Positions 7,955-16,419 of a stretch of 64,000 bases of DNA are shown here, one piece after another; the first letter of the stretch is position 1; the number at the start of each line of letters is the position of its first letter. The DNA lies in assembly GCF_000430765.1 (NCBI RefSeq), contig NZ_KE387240.1, forward strand, positions 270,213-334,212, read 5' to 3'. The stretch comes from Peribacillus kribbensis DSM 17871. GTDB taxonomy: Bacteria; Bacillota; Bacilli; Bacillales; DSM-1321. Under the pieces are notes generated by a model. The model searched no databases. It saw only the letters and a program-made list of their open reading frames with translations, and had not been told where the DNA came from. Both the position numbers and the translations under genes were made by a program.

Positions 7955-8725
7955 ATGCAGCTTAGATACCGCCGTACGATGCCAAGGATGAAGGGACCGC
8001 TTCCCCCGCGGCTTGTTTTCCTGTACTCATTCATCCTTTTTATCATAACCTGCTTAATTTCTCTGATTTTGATTGACCGGGCGATAGAGCCTATCCTGCT
8101 TAATATTGCCTCAAGTGAAATCAGGAGGGTCTCTGCAGAGGTGATAAATGACTCAATTGATGAAAATATATCAAAGCAGAACATGCAGGATTTAATCATT
8201 GTCCATTATAAAAATGAAGACAGCACCCCCGCCATCAGTTTCAATCCAAAAGTGTATAACCGAATCCGATCCTCAACAACCAAGGATATCCAGAGCAAGC
8301 TGGGAATCAATGAAGACCAGCAGTTTTATAAAACAAATTCGGATGTGGATACCGATAATTTTAAGTCTTTAGTGTACTATATCCCGCTGGGAGTTGTAAC
8401 CCACAACTCGCTGCTGGCGAACCTGGGCCCGAAAATACCTGTGAAAATGTCTGTAATCGGGAATGTTGAACCTGATTTTATCACGAAGTTTACAGATGCC
8501 GGGATTAATAATACATACCTTGAGCTTTTCGCCCACTTTAAAATAAACGTCCAGATTGTCATCCCCTCTAATTCGGAGAAAATTCTCGTTGAACAAAAAA
8601 TTAGCATAGGCGGAATTTTCATTCCTGGAAAAGTGCCCAATTATTATAGCAAAGACCCGAGTAAGGCTCCTGCCGGGGTAATTGTCGAACCGCAGGACAG
8701 CACAAACAAAAGCAAAAAGAAATAA
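7955..8725 (+). CDS. yunB: Sporulation protein YunB (256 aa)
   Basis: YunB is a mother-cell membrane protein made during sporulation. The sequence has a basic N-terminus, one membrane segment (about residues 22-44, LVFLYSFILFIITCLISLIL) and an extracytoplasmic domain. That domain has the family pattern IASSEIRRVSAEVIN near the membrane and IPLGVVTHNSLLANLGP in the middle. The C-terminal tail is Lys/Ser rich. AAAGGAGG precedes the start. A sigma-E promoter is expected from B. subtilis, and weak TATAATA and GCATAATT elements lie upstream, but their spacing is not ideal. Confidence 0.9.
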   Translation: MQLRYRRTMPRMKGPLPPRLVFLYSFILFIITCLISLILIDRAIEPILLNIASSEIRRVSAEVINDSIDENISKQNMQDLIIVHYKNEDSTPAISFNPKVYNRIRSSTTKDIQSKLGINEDQQFYKTNSDVDTDNFKSLVYYIPLGVVTHNSLLANLGPKIPVKMSVIGNVEPDFITKFTDAGINNTYLELFAHFKINVQIVIPSNSEKILVEQKISIGGIFIPGKVPNYYSKDPSKAPAGVIVEPQDSTNKSKKK

Positions 8726-8796
8726 TATAAAAAACAATAGAAAAAGATTTTGAAATACCGGAAAAAATCCGTATATTTCAACTGAACATATTGCTA

Positions 8797-8826
8797 TTGA
8801 ATCAAATATATTATATATTATATAAA
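8797..8826 (+). promoter_or_regulatory. Putative sigma-A promoter of the yitJ-metH leader
   Basis: TTGAAT (8797-8802) and TATAAA (8821-8826) are 18 nt apart in AT-rich sequence, about 30 nt before the S-box. Confidence 0.6.
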
Positions 8827-8856
8827 TATTTAGAATAATTAAAAAACCGAAAATAA

Positions 8857-8957
8857 TCTTATCAAGAGAGGTGGAGGGACTGGCCCGCAGAAGCCTCAGC
8901 AACCAGCCAATCTGGCATGGTGCTAATTCCAGCAAGCGCACGCTTGGCAGATAAGGA
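8857..8957 (+). ncRNA. SAM-I (S-box) riboswitch of yitJ-metH
   Basis: The core AGAGGTGGAGGGACTGG, then GCAACC and GGTGCTAATTCCAG are present. CTTATC (8858-8863) pairs with GATAAG (8950-8955) to close the P1 helix. It differs from the metI aptamer in every variable helix, so it is not a recent duplicate. High S-adenosylmethionine should terminate transcription before yitJ. Confidence 0.96.
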
Positions 8958-8965
8958 GATGTCTT

Positions 8966-9000
8966 TAAAAAGCCTTCTTATTATAAGAGGCTTTTTTTAT
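8966..9000 (+). terminator. S-box expression-platform terminator
   Basis: AAAAAGCCTTCTTAT pairs with ATAAGAGGCTTTTT (one bulged T) followed by further T residues. It lies 25 nt before the yitJ start. Confidence 0.9.
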
Positions 9001-9024
9001 TCGGCGGTTTTAGAGGAGGTTTGT

Positions 9025-10878
9025 ATGGGATTTAGAGACGAATTGGAAAAACGGATTCTGATTGGCGAAGGAGCCATGGGAACCCTGTTATACTCACATG
9101 GAATCGATTTTTGTTATGAAGAATTAAATCTAATGAATCCGGAACAGGTAGAGAAAATACACAAAGCATATGCAGAAGCAGGAGCTGATATCCTTCAATC
9201 CAATACGTATGGAGCCAATTATTTTAAACTAAAACGGTATGGTCTCGAAGATGAAGTCAGTAAAATTAATCGTGCAGGAATTCAAATAACGAGGAAGGCT
9301 TCAGGAGAGGGCTGTTTCGTATTTGGTACCATTGGAGCAGCACGCAGCTTTAGGAAATCAGATTTGACTCTGGATGAAATTAAACGGGGCTTTCGAGAAC
9401 AATTATATAGTCTTCTTTTGGAAGATCCAGATGGATTGATTTTAGAAACGTACTACGATTTCGAGGAACTTGCTGCAGTCTTGAAATTGGCAAGGAAAGA
9501 AACCTCACTTCCCGTGATTGCCAATGTATCTCTTCATGAATTGGGATATCTGCAGAATGGGATGCACCTTACAGAAGCTCTCCGCCACTTAGAGGGTGAA
9601 GGGGCCGATGCAGTCGGGATCAATTGCCGTCTGGGTCCCCACCATATGGTGCGTGCACTTGAAGAGGTGCCTCTTCCTGCCCATTCATATCTGGCAGCTT
9701 ATCCGAATGCAAGTCTGCCTGATTATGAGGATGGGAGATTGGTTTACCAGGCGAATCCTGAATACTTTGGCCAGAAGGCGCTTGAATTACGTCTGCAAGG
9801 TGCAAGAATCATAGGAGGCTGCTGCGGTACTACACCCCTGCACATAGAACAGGTTAAGAAATCTCTGGCCGGACTGAAGCCGGTTAGCGAGAAAAAAGTA
9901 AAGTCCCGGAAAATTGAAGTGATGGAACAGGAGCCGGTAAGTGCAAGTGCAGAAATGCCATTAGCCCGGCAGGCTGAAAAAGAAAGAACCATTTTAGTAG
10001 AATTGGATCCGCCGAAAAAGCTGGGAATCTCCCCATTTTTGAAGGGAGCGGAAGTTCTAAAAAAAGCTGGGGCGCATGCGCTGACTCTGGCAGATAATTC
10101 ACTGGCAACTCCGAGGATCAGCAATATCTCCCTTGGCACGATGCTGAAGGCAAACGGAATCAATCCGATGATCCATATCACCTGCCGGGACAGGAACTTA
10201 ATCGGGCTTCAATCCCACCTAATGGGTTTAGCGACCCTTGGGTTAAATGAAATCCTTGCGGTTACCGGTGACCCCTCGAAGATTGGGGACTTTCCAGGAG
10301 CAACATCGGTTTATGATGTATCTTCCTTTGATTTGATAGGACTCATAAAACAATTTAATGAGGGGCTGTCATATTCAGGGCAGCCGCTGGGACAGAAAAC
10401 CAGATTTAGCATTTCTGCTGCTTTCAATCCCAATGTACGCTATCTGCATAAAGCAGTTGAACGTATGGAAAAGAAGATTACGTTTGGTGCGCAATCCTTT
10501 CTGACCCAGCCGATCTACTCGGAAAAACAAATCGACGAAGTATATGAAGCAACCCGTCATATTAATGCACCGATCTTTATTGGAATTATGCCATTAACCA
10601 GCACCAAAAATGCTGAATTTATCCATCATGAGGTTCCAGGAATTACTCTTCCCGGCTCGGTAAGAAAAGCGATGGCGCTGGCAGGCAATGACCGTCTTCA
10701 GGCTGCACGGGAAGGAATTGCGATTGCAAAGGGCCTGGTTGAAAAAGCAATGGAGAAATTTAATGGCATCTATCTCATTACTCCTTTCATGAGATATGAA
10801 CTGACCGAAGAACTGACAAAATTCGTCGACAAGGTGGATACGGCAAGGAAAGCAGAGGTGAATGCGAATGCTCTGTAA
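9025..10878 (+). CDS. yitJ: Bifunctional homocysteine S-methyltransferase / methylenetetrahydrofolate reductase (617 aa)
   Basis: The N-terminal half (about 1-290) is a homocysteine S-methyltransferase domain: GEGAMGT near the start and the zinc-binding GINCR and GGCCGT cysteines. The C-terminal half (about 325-600) is an MTHFR-type FAD barrel with LAVTGDPSKIGDF, and makes 5-methyl-THF for methionine synthesis. The start at 9025 follows GAGGAGG; the longer open frame from 8917 would run through the riboswitch. It overlaps metH by about 11 nt and shares its S-box, so one transcript carries both methyl supply and methyl transfer. Confidence 0.95.
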   Translation: MGFRDELEKRILIGEGAMGTLLYSHGIDFCYEELNLMNPEQVEKIHKAYAEAGADILQSNTYGANYFKLKRYGLEDEVSKINRAGIQITRKASGEGCFVFGTIGAARSFRKSDLTLDEIKRGFREQLYSLLLEDPDGLILETYYDFEELAAVLKLARKETSLPVIANVSLHELGYLQNGMHLTEALRHLEGEGADAVGINCRLGPHHMVRALEEVPLPAHSYLAAYPNASLPDYEDGRLVYQANPEYFGQKALELRLQGARIIGGCCGTTPLHIEQVKKSLAGLKPVSEKKVKSRKIEVMEQEPVSASAEMPLARQAEKERTILVELDPPKKLGISPFLKGAEVLKKAGAHALTLADNSLATPRISNISLGTMLKANGINPMIHITCRDRNLIGLQSHLMGLATLGLNEILAVTGDPSKIGDFPGATSVYDVSSFDLIGLIKQFNEGLSYSGQPLGQKTRFSISAAFNPNVRYLHKAVERMEKKITFGAQSFLTQPIYSEKQIDEVYEATRHINAPIFIGIMPLTSTKNAEFIHHEVPGITLPGSVRKAMALAGNDRLQAAREGIAIAKGLVEKAMEKFNGIYLITPFMRYELTEELTKFVDKVDTARKAEVNANAL

Positions 10879-13800
10879 GTTTACCAGGGAGCTTAAAAAG
10901 CGGATCCTGATTTTGGATGGGGCCATGGGAACGATGATCCAGAATGAAAATCTGGATCAACAAGCTTTTGGAGGCGAGGAATTTGACGGATGTAATGAAT
11001 ACCTATCCCTGACATCCCCTGACACGATCACAAGGATTCATGAAGCATACCTTGAGGCAGGTTCCGATATCATCGAAACAAATACCTTTGGGGCAACAAG
11101 CATTGTCCTTGAAGAATATGATCTTGCCCCTGAAGCCTTTCGTCTTAACCTGGTTTCTGCACAGCTTGCACGGAGGGCGGCTGACAAGTTCAGTACGATG
11201 GAAAAGCCCCGCTTTGTGGCAGGAGCCATGGGACCGACAACCAAAACATTATCCGTAACAGGAGGCGTCTCTTTTGATGCACTTTCTCAGGCCTATGAGG
11301 AACAGGCAAGAGGTCTTATAGAGGGAGGAGCCGATCTCCTTTTGGTTGAAACCTCTCAGGATATGCTGAATGTTAAGGCAGCTTTTACAGGGATCGAGCT
11401 TGCGTTTTCAAGCTGTGCCAAAAAACTCCCCATCATCATATCAGGGACGATCGAACCAATGGGTACAACTCTGGCCGGCCAGTCTATAGAGGCATTTTAT
11501 GTGGCCTGCAGGCATATGAAGCCGGCTGCGGTCGGACTCAACTGTGCGACAGGGCCAGAATTCATGACGGATCATCTCCGGACATTATCGGATGTTTGCG
11601 CTTCTGCGGTAAGCTGCTATCCAAACGCCGGCCTTCCTGATGAAGAGGGGCATTATCACGAGTCCCCTGAAACTCTGGCTGAAAAGATCAGGCAGTTTGC
11701 CGCAAAAGGTTGGATCAATATCGCAGGAGGCTGCTGCGGAACCACACCGGCTCATATCCGCTCGATGGCGGAAAGCTTGAAGGATATAAGTCCCCGTCCG
11801 CTTGGCCAGGGGCTGAAGAGCCATGCAGTAGCAGGAATAGAGCCATTGATCTATGAAGACTCCATGCGGCCGCTTTTTGTAGGGGAGCGTTCAAACGTGA
11901 TCGGTTCCCGTAAATTCAAAGAACTGATCCGTAATAAGAAGTATGAAGAAGCATCCGAAATAGCGCGGGCACAGGTTAAGAAGGGAGCCCATGTTATTGA
12001 TATCTGCCTGGCGGATCCGGATGGGGACGAACTGGGAGATATGGAACAGTTCATAAAAGAAGTGGTAAAGAAGGTAAAAGTGCCGCTTGTTATTGATTCA
12101 ACGGATGAAGAGGTCATTGAAACGGCCTTAAAGCATTCACAGGGAAAAGCGATTATTAACTCCATTAATTTGGAAGATGGAGAAGAAAGGCTGGAAAAAG
12201 TGCTTCCTCTTCTCAAAAGATATGGCGGCGCCGTCGTTGCAGGGACCATTGATGAGCTTGGTATGGCTGTAGATGCAGAAAGGAAGCTTGAAATTGCCGG
12301 AAGGACTTATGGTCTGCTTACACAGAAGTATAACATTGCCCCAAGCGATATCATCTTTGATCCCCTGGTCTTTCCTGTTGGGACGGGTGACGAGCAATAT
12401 ATGGGTGCAGCATCGGAAACTGTCTCGGGAATCAAAATGATCAAAGAAGCCTATCCTGAAACACTTACCATTCTCGGAATCAGCAATGTATCGTTTGGGC
12501 TTCCACCCAGAGGGCGGGAGGTGCTGAATGCAGTCTTCTTATATCACTGCACGAAAGCCGGACTTGATTATGCAATTGTGAATACAGAAAAGCTTGAACG
12601 GTTTGCTTCAATACCCAGAGAAGAGATTGAACTCTCTGAAAATCTTCTTTTTCAGACATCAAAAGAAACGCTTCAGAATTTTGTGGAGTATTACCGGGAC
12701 AAAAAACCTGAACAAAAAGTGGAACAGGTAAAGCTTCCTGTTGACCAGCGTTTATCAAGATACATCATTGAAGGAACGAAGGAAGGGTTGATTGAAGACC
12801 TTGAGGAGATCCTGGTCAGAGGGGATGAACCTCTTGATATTATTAATGGGCCGTTAATGGAAGGGATGGCAGAAGTAGGGAGACTTTTCAACGATAATCA
12901 GCTGATCGTGGCAGAGGTCCTTCAAAGCGCAGAAGCCATGAAGGCTGCTGTTGCCCATCTGGAGCCATTAATGGAGAAAGAGGCGCAGTCAAGCGTCAAA
13001 GGAAAGGTGATTCTTGCAACTGTAAAAGGGGATGTTCATGATATCGGAAAAAACCTTGTCGAGATCATCCTTACAAATAATGGCTATAAGGTGGTCGATT
13101 TAGGCATAAAAGTGACTTCCCAGCAGATCATTGAAGCGGTAAGGGCGCATTCGCCAAGCATCATCGGACTTTCAGGGCTGTTGGTGAAATCGGCCCAGCA
13201 GATGGTGCTGACTGCACAGGACTTAAAACAAGCGGGCATCCAGCTTCCCATCATGGTGGGAGGGGCAGCCTTATCCAGGAAATTCACGGATTTTAAGATT
13301 GCTCCCGAATACGAGGGAGATGTTCTGTATGCAAAAGATGCCATGGATGGCCTGAGTCTGGCTAATTCGATGCATGATGAAGGACAAAAAGAGGCGTTCC
13401 TCGAGGAACTCTATGCCAAAAGACAGCAGGCAGAAGCAAATGCCGCAGCCGCAGCATCGCTGGTTAAGCTGCCTCCTAAACCGGGAAAATCCTCTGTCCT
13501 GGAAGCAGATGCAGTCAGGATTCCAAGAGACCTAAAGCGGCATATACTTAAGGATTATCCCATGAAGCAGGTTCTTCCCTATCTGAATAAGCAGATGCTG
13601 ATCGGGCATCACCTGGGAGTGAAAGGGAAGGTAGAACAGCTGCTTAAAAACGGGGATGAAAAAACCTTGTTTTTAAATGATCTGGCAGACACCCTCTTAA
13701 GGGAGCTTGACGAAAGCCCGGATTATACATTGAACGGCATTTATCAGTTTTTTCCGGCACAAAGCAGCGGCAGCAAGATCCTGATCTACAATCCTGCCGA

Positions 13801-14314
13801 TCGTAAAGACATTTTAGAGATATTCGATTTTCCCCGCCAGCAGACAGAACCGTTCCTGTGTCTGGCAGACTATATCAAAAGTGTTGAATCAGGTGAAATG
13901 GATTACATCGGCTTTTTTATTGTCTCAGCAGGGAAAGGAATCAGAGAAAGGTCAGTAAAATGGAAGGAACAGGGGGATTTTTTAAAGAGCCATGCTGTTC
14001 AGGCAGCTGCACTCGAAATGGCGGAAGCCTTGGCCGAGAGAATCCATCATGTTATGAGAGATACATGGGGAATCCCGGATTCCGTGGATATGACGATGAA
14101 AGAACGTTTTTCTGCAAAGTATAAGGGACAAAGATACTCCTTTGGATATCCGGCCTGTCCCAACCTGGAAGACCAGGAAAAATTATTCCGTCTGCTTAAG
14201 CCCTGGGATATTGGCATAAGGCTGACGGATGGATGTATGATGGAGCCTGAAGCATCAGTGTCTGCCCTAGTCGTTTCACATAAAGATGCTCGATATTTTA
14301 ACGTCGATCGATGA
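10868..14314 (+). CDS. metH: Cobalamin-dependent methionine synthase (1148 aa)
   Basis: MetH moves methyl from 5-methyl-THF via cobalamin to homocysteine. Domains in order: homocysteine-binding barrel (1-320, GAMGTMIQ and GGCCGTTP), pterin-binding domain (about 330-610, GERSNVIGS), cobalamin cap (about 640-740) and the B12 domain with DVHDIGKN (about residue 720). The C-terminal SAM-dependent reactivation domain contains DGCMMEPEASVSALV. AGAGGTG (10853-10859) fits the ATG at 10868 better than the in-frame ATG at 10862. It is translationally coupled to yitJ. Like other MetH proteins it needs a cobalamin supply encoded elsewhere. Confidence 0.96.
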   Translation: MLCKFTRELKKRILILDGAMGTMIQNENLDQQAFGGEEFDGCNEYLSLTSPDTITRIHEAYLEAGSDIIETNTFGATSIVLEEYDLAPEAFRLNLVSAQLARRAADKFSTMEKPRFVAGAMGPTTKTLSVTGGVSFDALSQAYEEQARGLIEGGADLLLVETSQDMLNVKAAFTGIELAFSSCAKKLPIIISGTIEPMGTTLAGQSIEAFYVACRHMKPAAVGLNCATGPEFMTDHLRTLSDVCASAVSCYPNAGLPDEEGHYHESPETLAEKIRQFAAKGWINIAGGCCGTTPAHIRSMAESLKDISPRPLGQGLKSHAVAGIEPLIYEDSMRPLFVGERSNVIGSRKFKELIRNKKYEEASEIARAQVKKGAHVIDICLADPDGDELGDMEQFIKEVVKKVKVPLVIDSTDEEVIETALKHSQGKAIINSINLEDGEERLEKVLPLLKRYGGAVVAGTIDELGMAVDAERKLEIAGRTYGLLTQKYNIAPSDIIFDPLVFPVGTGDEQYMGAASETVSGIKMIKEAYPETLTILGISNVSFGLPPRGREVLNAVFLYHCTKAGLDYAIVNTEKLERFASIPREEIELSENLLFQTSKETLQNFVEYYRDKKPEQKVEQVKLPVDQRLSRYIIEGTKEGLIEDLEEILVRGDEPLDIINGPLMEGMAEVGRLFNDNQLIVAEVLQSAEAMKAAVAHLEPLMEKEAQSSVKGKVILATVKGDVHDIGKNLVEIILTNNGYKVVDLGIKVTSQQIIEAVRAHSPSIIGLSGLLVKSAQQMVLTAQDLKQAGIQLPIMVGGAALSRKFTDFKIAPEYEGDVLYAKDAMDGLSLANSMHDEGQKEAFLEELYAKRQQAEANAAAAASLVKLPPKPGKSSVLEADAVRIPRDLKRHILKDYPMKQVLPYLNKQMLIGHHLGVKGKVEQLLKNGDEKTLFLNDLADTLLRELDESPDYTLNGIYQFFPAQSSGSKILIYNPADRKDILEIFDFPRQQTEPFLCLADYIKSVESGEMDYIGFFIVSAGKGIRERSVKWKEQGDFLKSHAVQAAALEMAEALAERIHHVMRDTWGIPDSVDMTMKERFSAKYKGQRYSFGYPACPNLEDQEKLFRLLKPWDIGIRLTDGCMMEPEASVSALVVSHKDARYFNVDR

Positions 14315-14463
14315 AAAAATACTTTGACAGGACATTTTTGACCGCGATACACTGAAAGTAGGATAACCAAAAAATTCAAGTGAAAAGAATGTGGAATGTA
14401 TGAAGGAATCTCCTAAAAAACGAAAAATCCGGAGAAGCACTGAAATTCAGTCCATAGTGAGTC

Positions 14464-14506
14464 AAAGGGGCTGTATCACTTAACGTGATACAGCCCCTTT
14501 ATTTTG
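14464..14506 (+). terminator. Strong hairpin between metH and hutH
   Basis: AAAGGGGCTGTATCAC pairs perfectly with GTGATACAGCCCCTTT around TTAAC, then ATTTTGTT. It can end the metH transcript. It stands only 19 nt before the hutH start, so it may also attenuate hutH. Confidence 0.88.
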
Positions 14507-14524
14507 TTAAAGGAGTGAAGGTAT

Positions 14525-16060
14525 ATGGTCATTTTGGAGGGGCAGGGACTTACCCTTGAACAGGCTTACAGAGTGGTAATTGGTATGGAGGAGGTTTCGG
14601 CGTCCAAGAACTCCTTGGATAAAGCGGCAAAAAGCCGGGAAGCGGTTGAGAATATTGTTATGAATCAAAGAATCGTGTATGGAATCACTACCGGATTTGG
14701 TAAGTTCAGTGAAGTGTGGATTGATCGGCAAAACGTAGAGGAGCTCCAATCCAATCTGATTCATTCCCACGCCTGCGGGATTGGAGAGCCTTTTCCTGAA
14801 GCTGTATCAAGAGCGATGCTTCTGCTAAGGGCAAATGCCTTATTAAAAGGTTACTCAGGTGTACGGCCGGCAGTGATAGAATTTCTTTTAAAGCTCATAA
14901 ATCTTCATATACACCCTGTTGTGCCCCAGCAGGGATCATTGGGGGCCAGCGGGGACCTTGCCCCGCTGTCACACCTGGCCCTTGTTTTAATGGGGGAAGG
15001 AGAAGTATTCGAACAAGGAAGAAAAGTCCGGACGAATGAGGCTTTTGAAGATTATGGCATTCAGCCCTTAACGCTGCAAGCAAAAGAAGGACTTGCGCTG
15101 ATTAATGGAACTCAGGCCATGACAGCCATGGGAGTGGCTGCGTACCTTGAAGCGGAGGAGCTTGCAAGGCAGTCGGAAGGAATTGCGGCCATCACCATGG
15201 AAAGTTTACGCGGAATTATCGATGCCTTTGACGAAGACATTCATTTAGCAAGAGGGTACAGCCAGCAGGTGGAGGTTGCCGGAAGGATCAGGTCCTGGCT
15301 TTCCGGCAGCAGTCTGACAACACGGCAGGGGGAATTCAGGGTCCAGGACGCCTATTCACTGAGATGCATACCGCAGGTTCATGGGGCTGCTTGGCAGGTG
15401 CTTGATTATGTAAAGGAAAAATTGCTGATTGAAATGAATGCAGCGACTGACAATCCGCTGATTTTCGATAATGGAAACAAGGTGATTTCCGGAGGGAATT
15501 TTCATGGCCAGCCTATCGCATTTGCCATGGATTTTTTAAAGCTTGGAGCCGCCGAGCTGGCATCGATTTCAGAACGAAGAATCGAAAGGCTTGTAAATCC
15601 CCAGCTGAATGACCTTCCTCCGTTCTTGAGTCCAGAGCCCGGACTCCAGTCAGGTGCTATGATTATGCAGTATGCAGCGGCATCCCTGGTTTCTGAAAAT
15701 AAAACCCTTGCCCATCCTGCAAGCGTCGATTCCATTCCTTCTTCAGCCAATCAAGAAGATCATGTAAGCATGGGGACTATAGCCTCAAGACACGCATATC
15801 AAATCATCCAGAATACTAGAAGAGTGCTGGCCATTGAATTAATCTGTGCCATTCAGGCCGCCGAATATCGAGGAACGGAAAAAATGGCTCCGAGGACGAG
15901 ACAGCTGCTGGAAAAGGTTCGAAGTTTTATCCCTCCTATCCAAAAAGACAGAATCTTCTCCTATGATATAGAGAAAGCCGCCGCGTGGCTGAAAGAAGAA
16001 ACCTCCGCATTCATCCTGAAAGATGAAGGTGGACTTGAAGCAGGTGCTGGGGCAGAATAA
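14525..16060 (+). CDS. hutH: Histidine ammonia-lyase (511 aa)
   Basis: HutH deaminates histidine to urocanate, the first step of histidine use. The self-forming MIO cofactor triad Ala-Ser-Gly is in [14 protein letters not shown] (about residues 138-151). The early [10 protein letters not shown] and the later NFHGQP are also family marks. Length is as expected. AAGGAGTGAAGG precedes the start. The usual hutP, hutU, hutI and hutG partners are absent on both sides, so it is an orphan here. A hairpin lies just upstream and a terminator just downstream. Confidence 0.95.
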   Translation: MVILEGQGLTLEQAYRVVIGMEEVSASKNSLDKAAKSREAVENIVMNQRIVYGITTGFGKFSEVWIDRQNVEELQSNLIHSHACGIGEPFPEAVSRAMLLLRANALLKGYSGVRPAVIEFLLKLINLHIHPVVPQQGSLGASGDLAPLSHLALVLMGEGEVFEQGRKVRTNEAFEDYGIQPLTLQAKEGLALINGTQAMTAMGVAAYLEAEELARQSEGIAAITMESLRGIIDAFDEDIHLARGYSQQVEVAGRIRSWLSGSSLTTRQGEFRVQDAYSLRCIPQVHGAAWQVLDYVKEKLLIEMNAATDNPLIFDNGNKVISGGNFHGQPIAFAMDFLKLGAAELASISERRIERLVNPQLNDLPPFLSPEPGLQSGAMIMQYAAASLVSENKTLAHPASVDSIPSSANQEDHVSMGTIASRHAYQIIQNTRRVLAIELICAIQAAEYRGTEKMAPRTRQLLEKVRSFIPPIQKDRIFSYDIEKAAAWLKEETSAFILKDEGGLEAGAGAE

Positions 16061-16117
16061 AACTGTTATATGCCAATAATGATATATATCGATTTGCTTT
16101 GAGTTGTATATGAGATT

Positions 16118-16156
16118 AAGCAAGCAAAAAGGGCGGCCTGTATGCTTGCTTTTTTC
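16118..16156 (+). terminator. Terminator after hutH
   Basis: AAGCAAGC (16118-16125) pairs with GCTTGCTT (16144-16151), followed by TTTTC. Confidence 0.8.
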
Positions 16157-16227
16157 TGATAATTTAGTAAAGAGAAACATATTTTAATATAATAGTAAAA
16201 TTAACAATAATTTTATGACTTTTTCCT

Positions 16228-16256
16228 TTGAGTTTGTATGTCGAAAGGTGTAAAAT
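16228..16256 (+). promoter_or_regulatory. Sigma-A promoter of odhAB with a long leader
   Basis: TTGAGT (16228-16233) and TAAAAT (16251-16256) are exactly 17 nt apart. The leader to odhA is then about 155 nt, AT-rich, with no uORF having a ribosome site. The spacer from 16157 to 16227 shows nothing else. Confidence 0.65.
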
Positions 16257-16419
16257 ACCATTGTAACCGTTTTATCCTTAGAATTTTAAGAATAATTACT
16301 TATTCAAAACTATTTCTATATAGCATGCACTTTTTTTAGGAAAAAGCATTAATGGGTATGCATTCTTCAAGGGTATTGCGCAAAAATAAACTTTAATGGA
16401 ATGGTTGGGGGTTTAAAAA

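Noticed and set aside
8917-9024. Longer yitJ start at 8917
   Set aside because: It would translate through the S-box aptamer and its terminator; GAGGAGG clearly marks the ATG at 9025.
14401-14481. Short ORF (27 codons) upstream of hutH as a hutP remnant
   Set aside because: Its sequence (MKESPKKRKIRRST) has no resemblance to HutP and there is no ribosome site.
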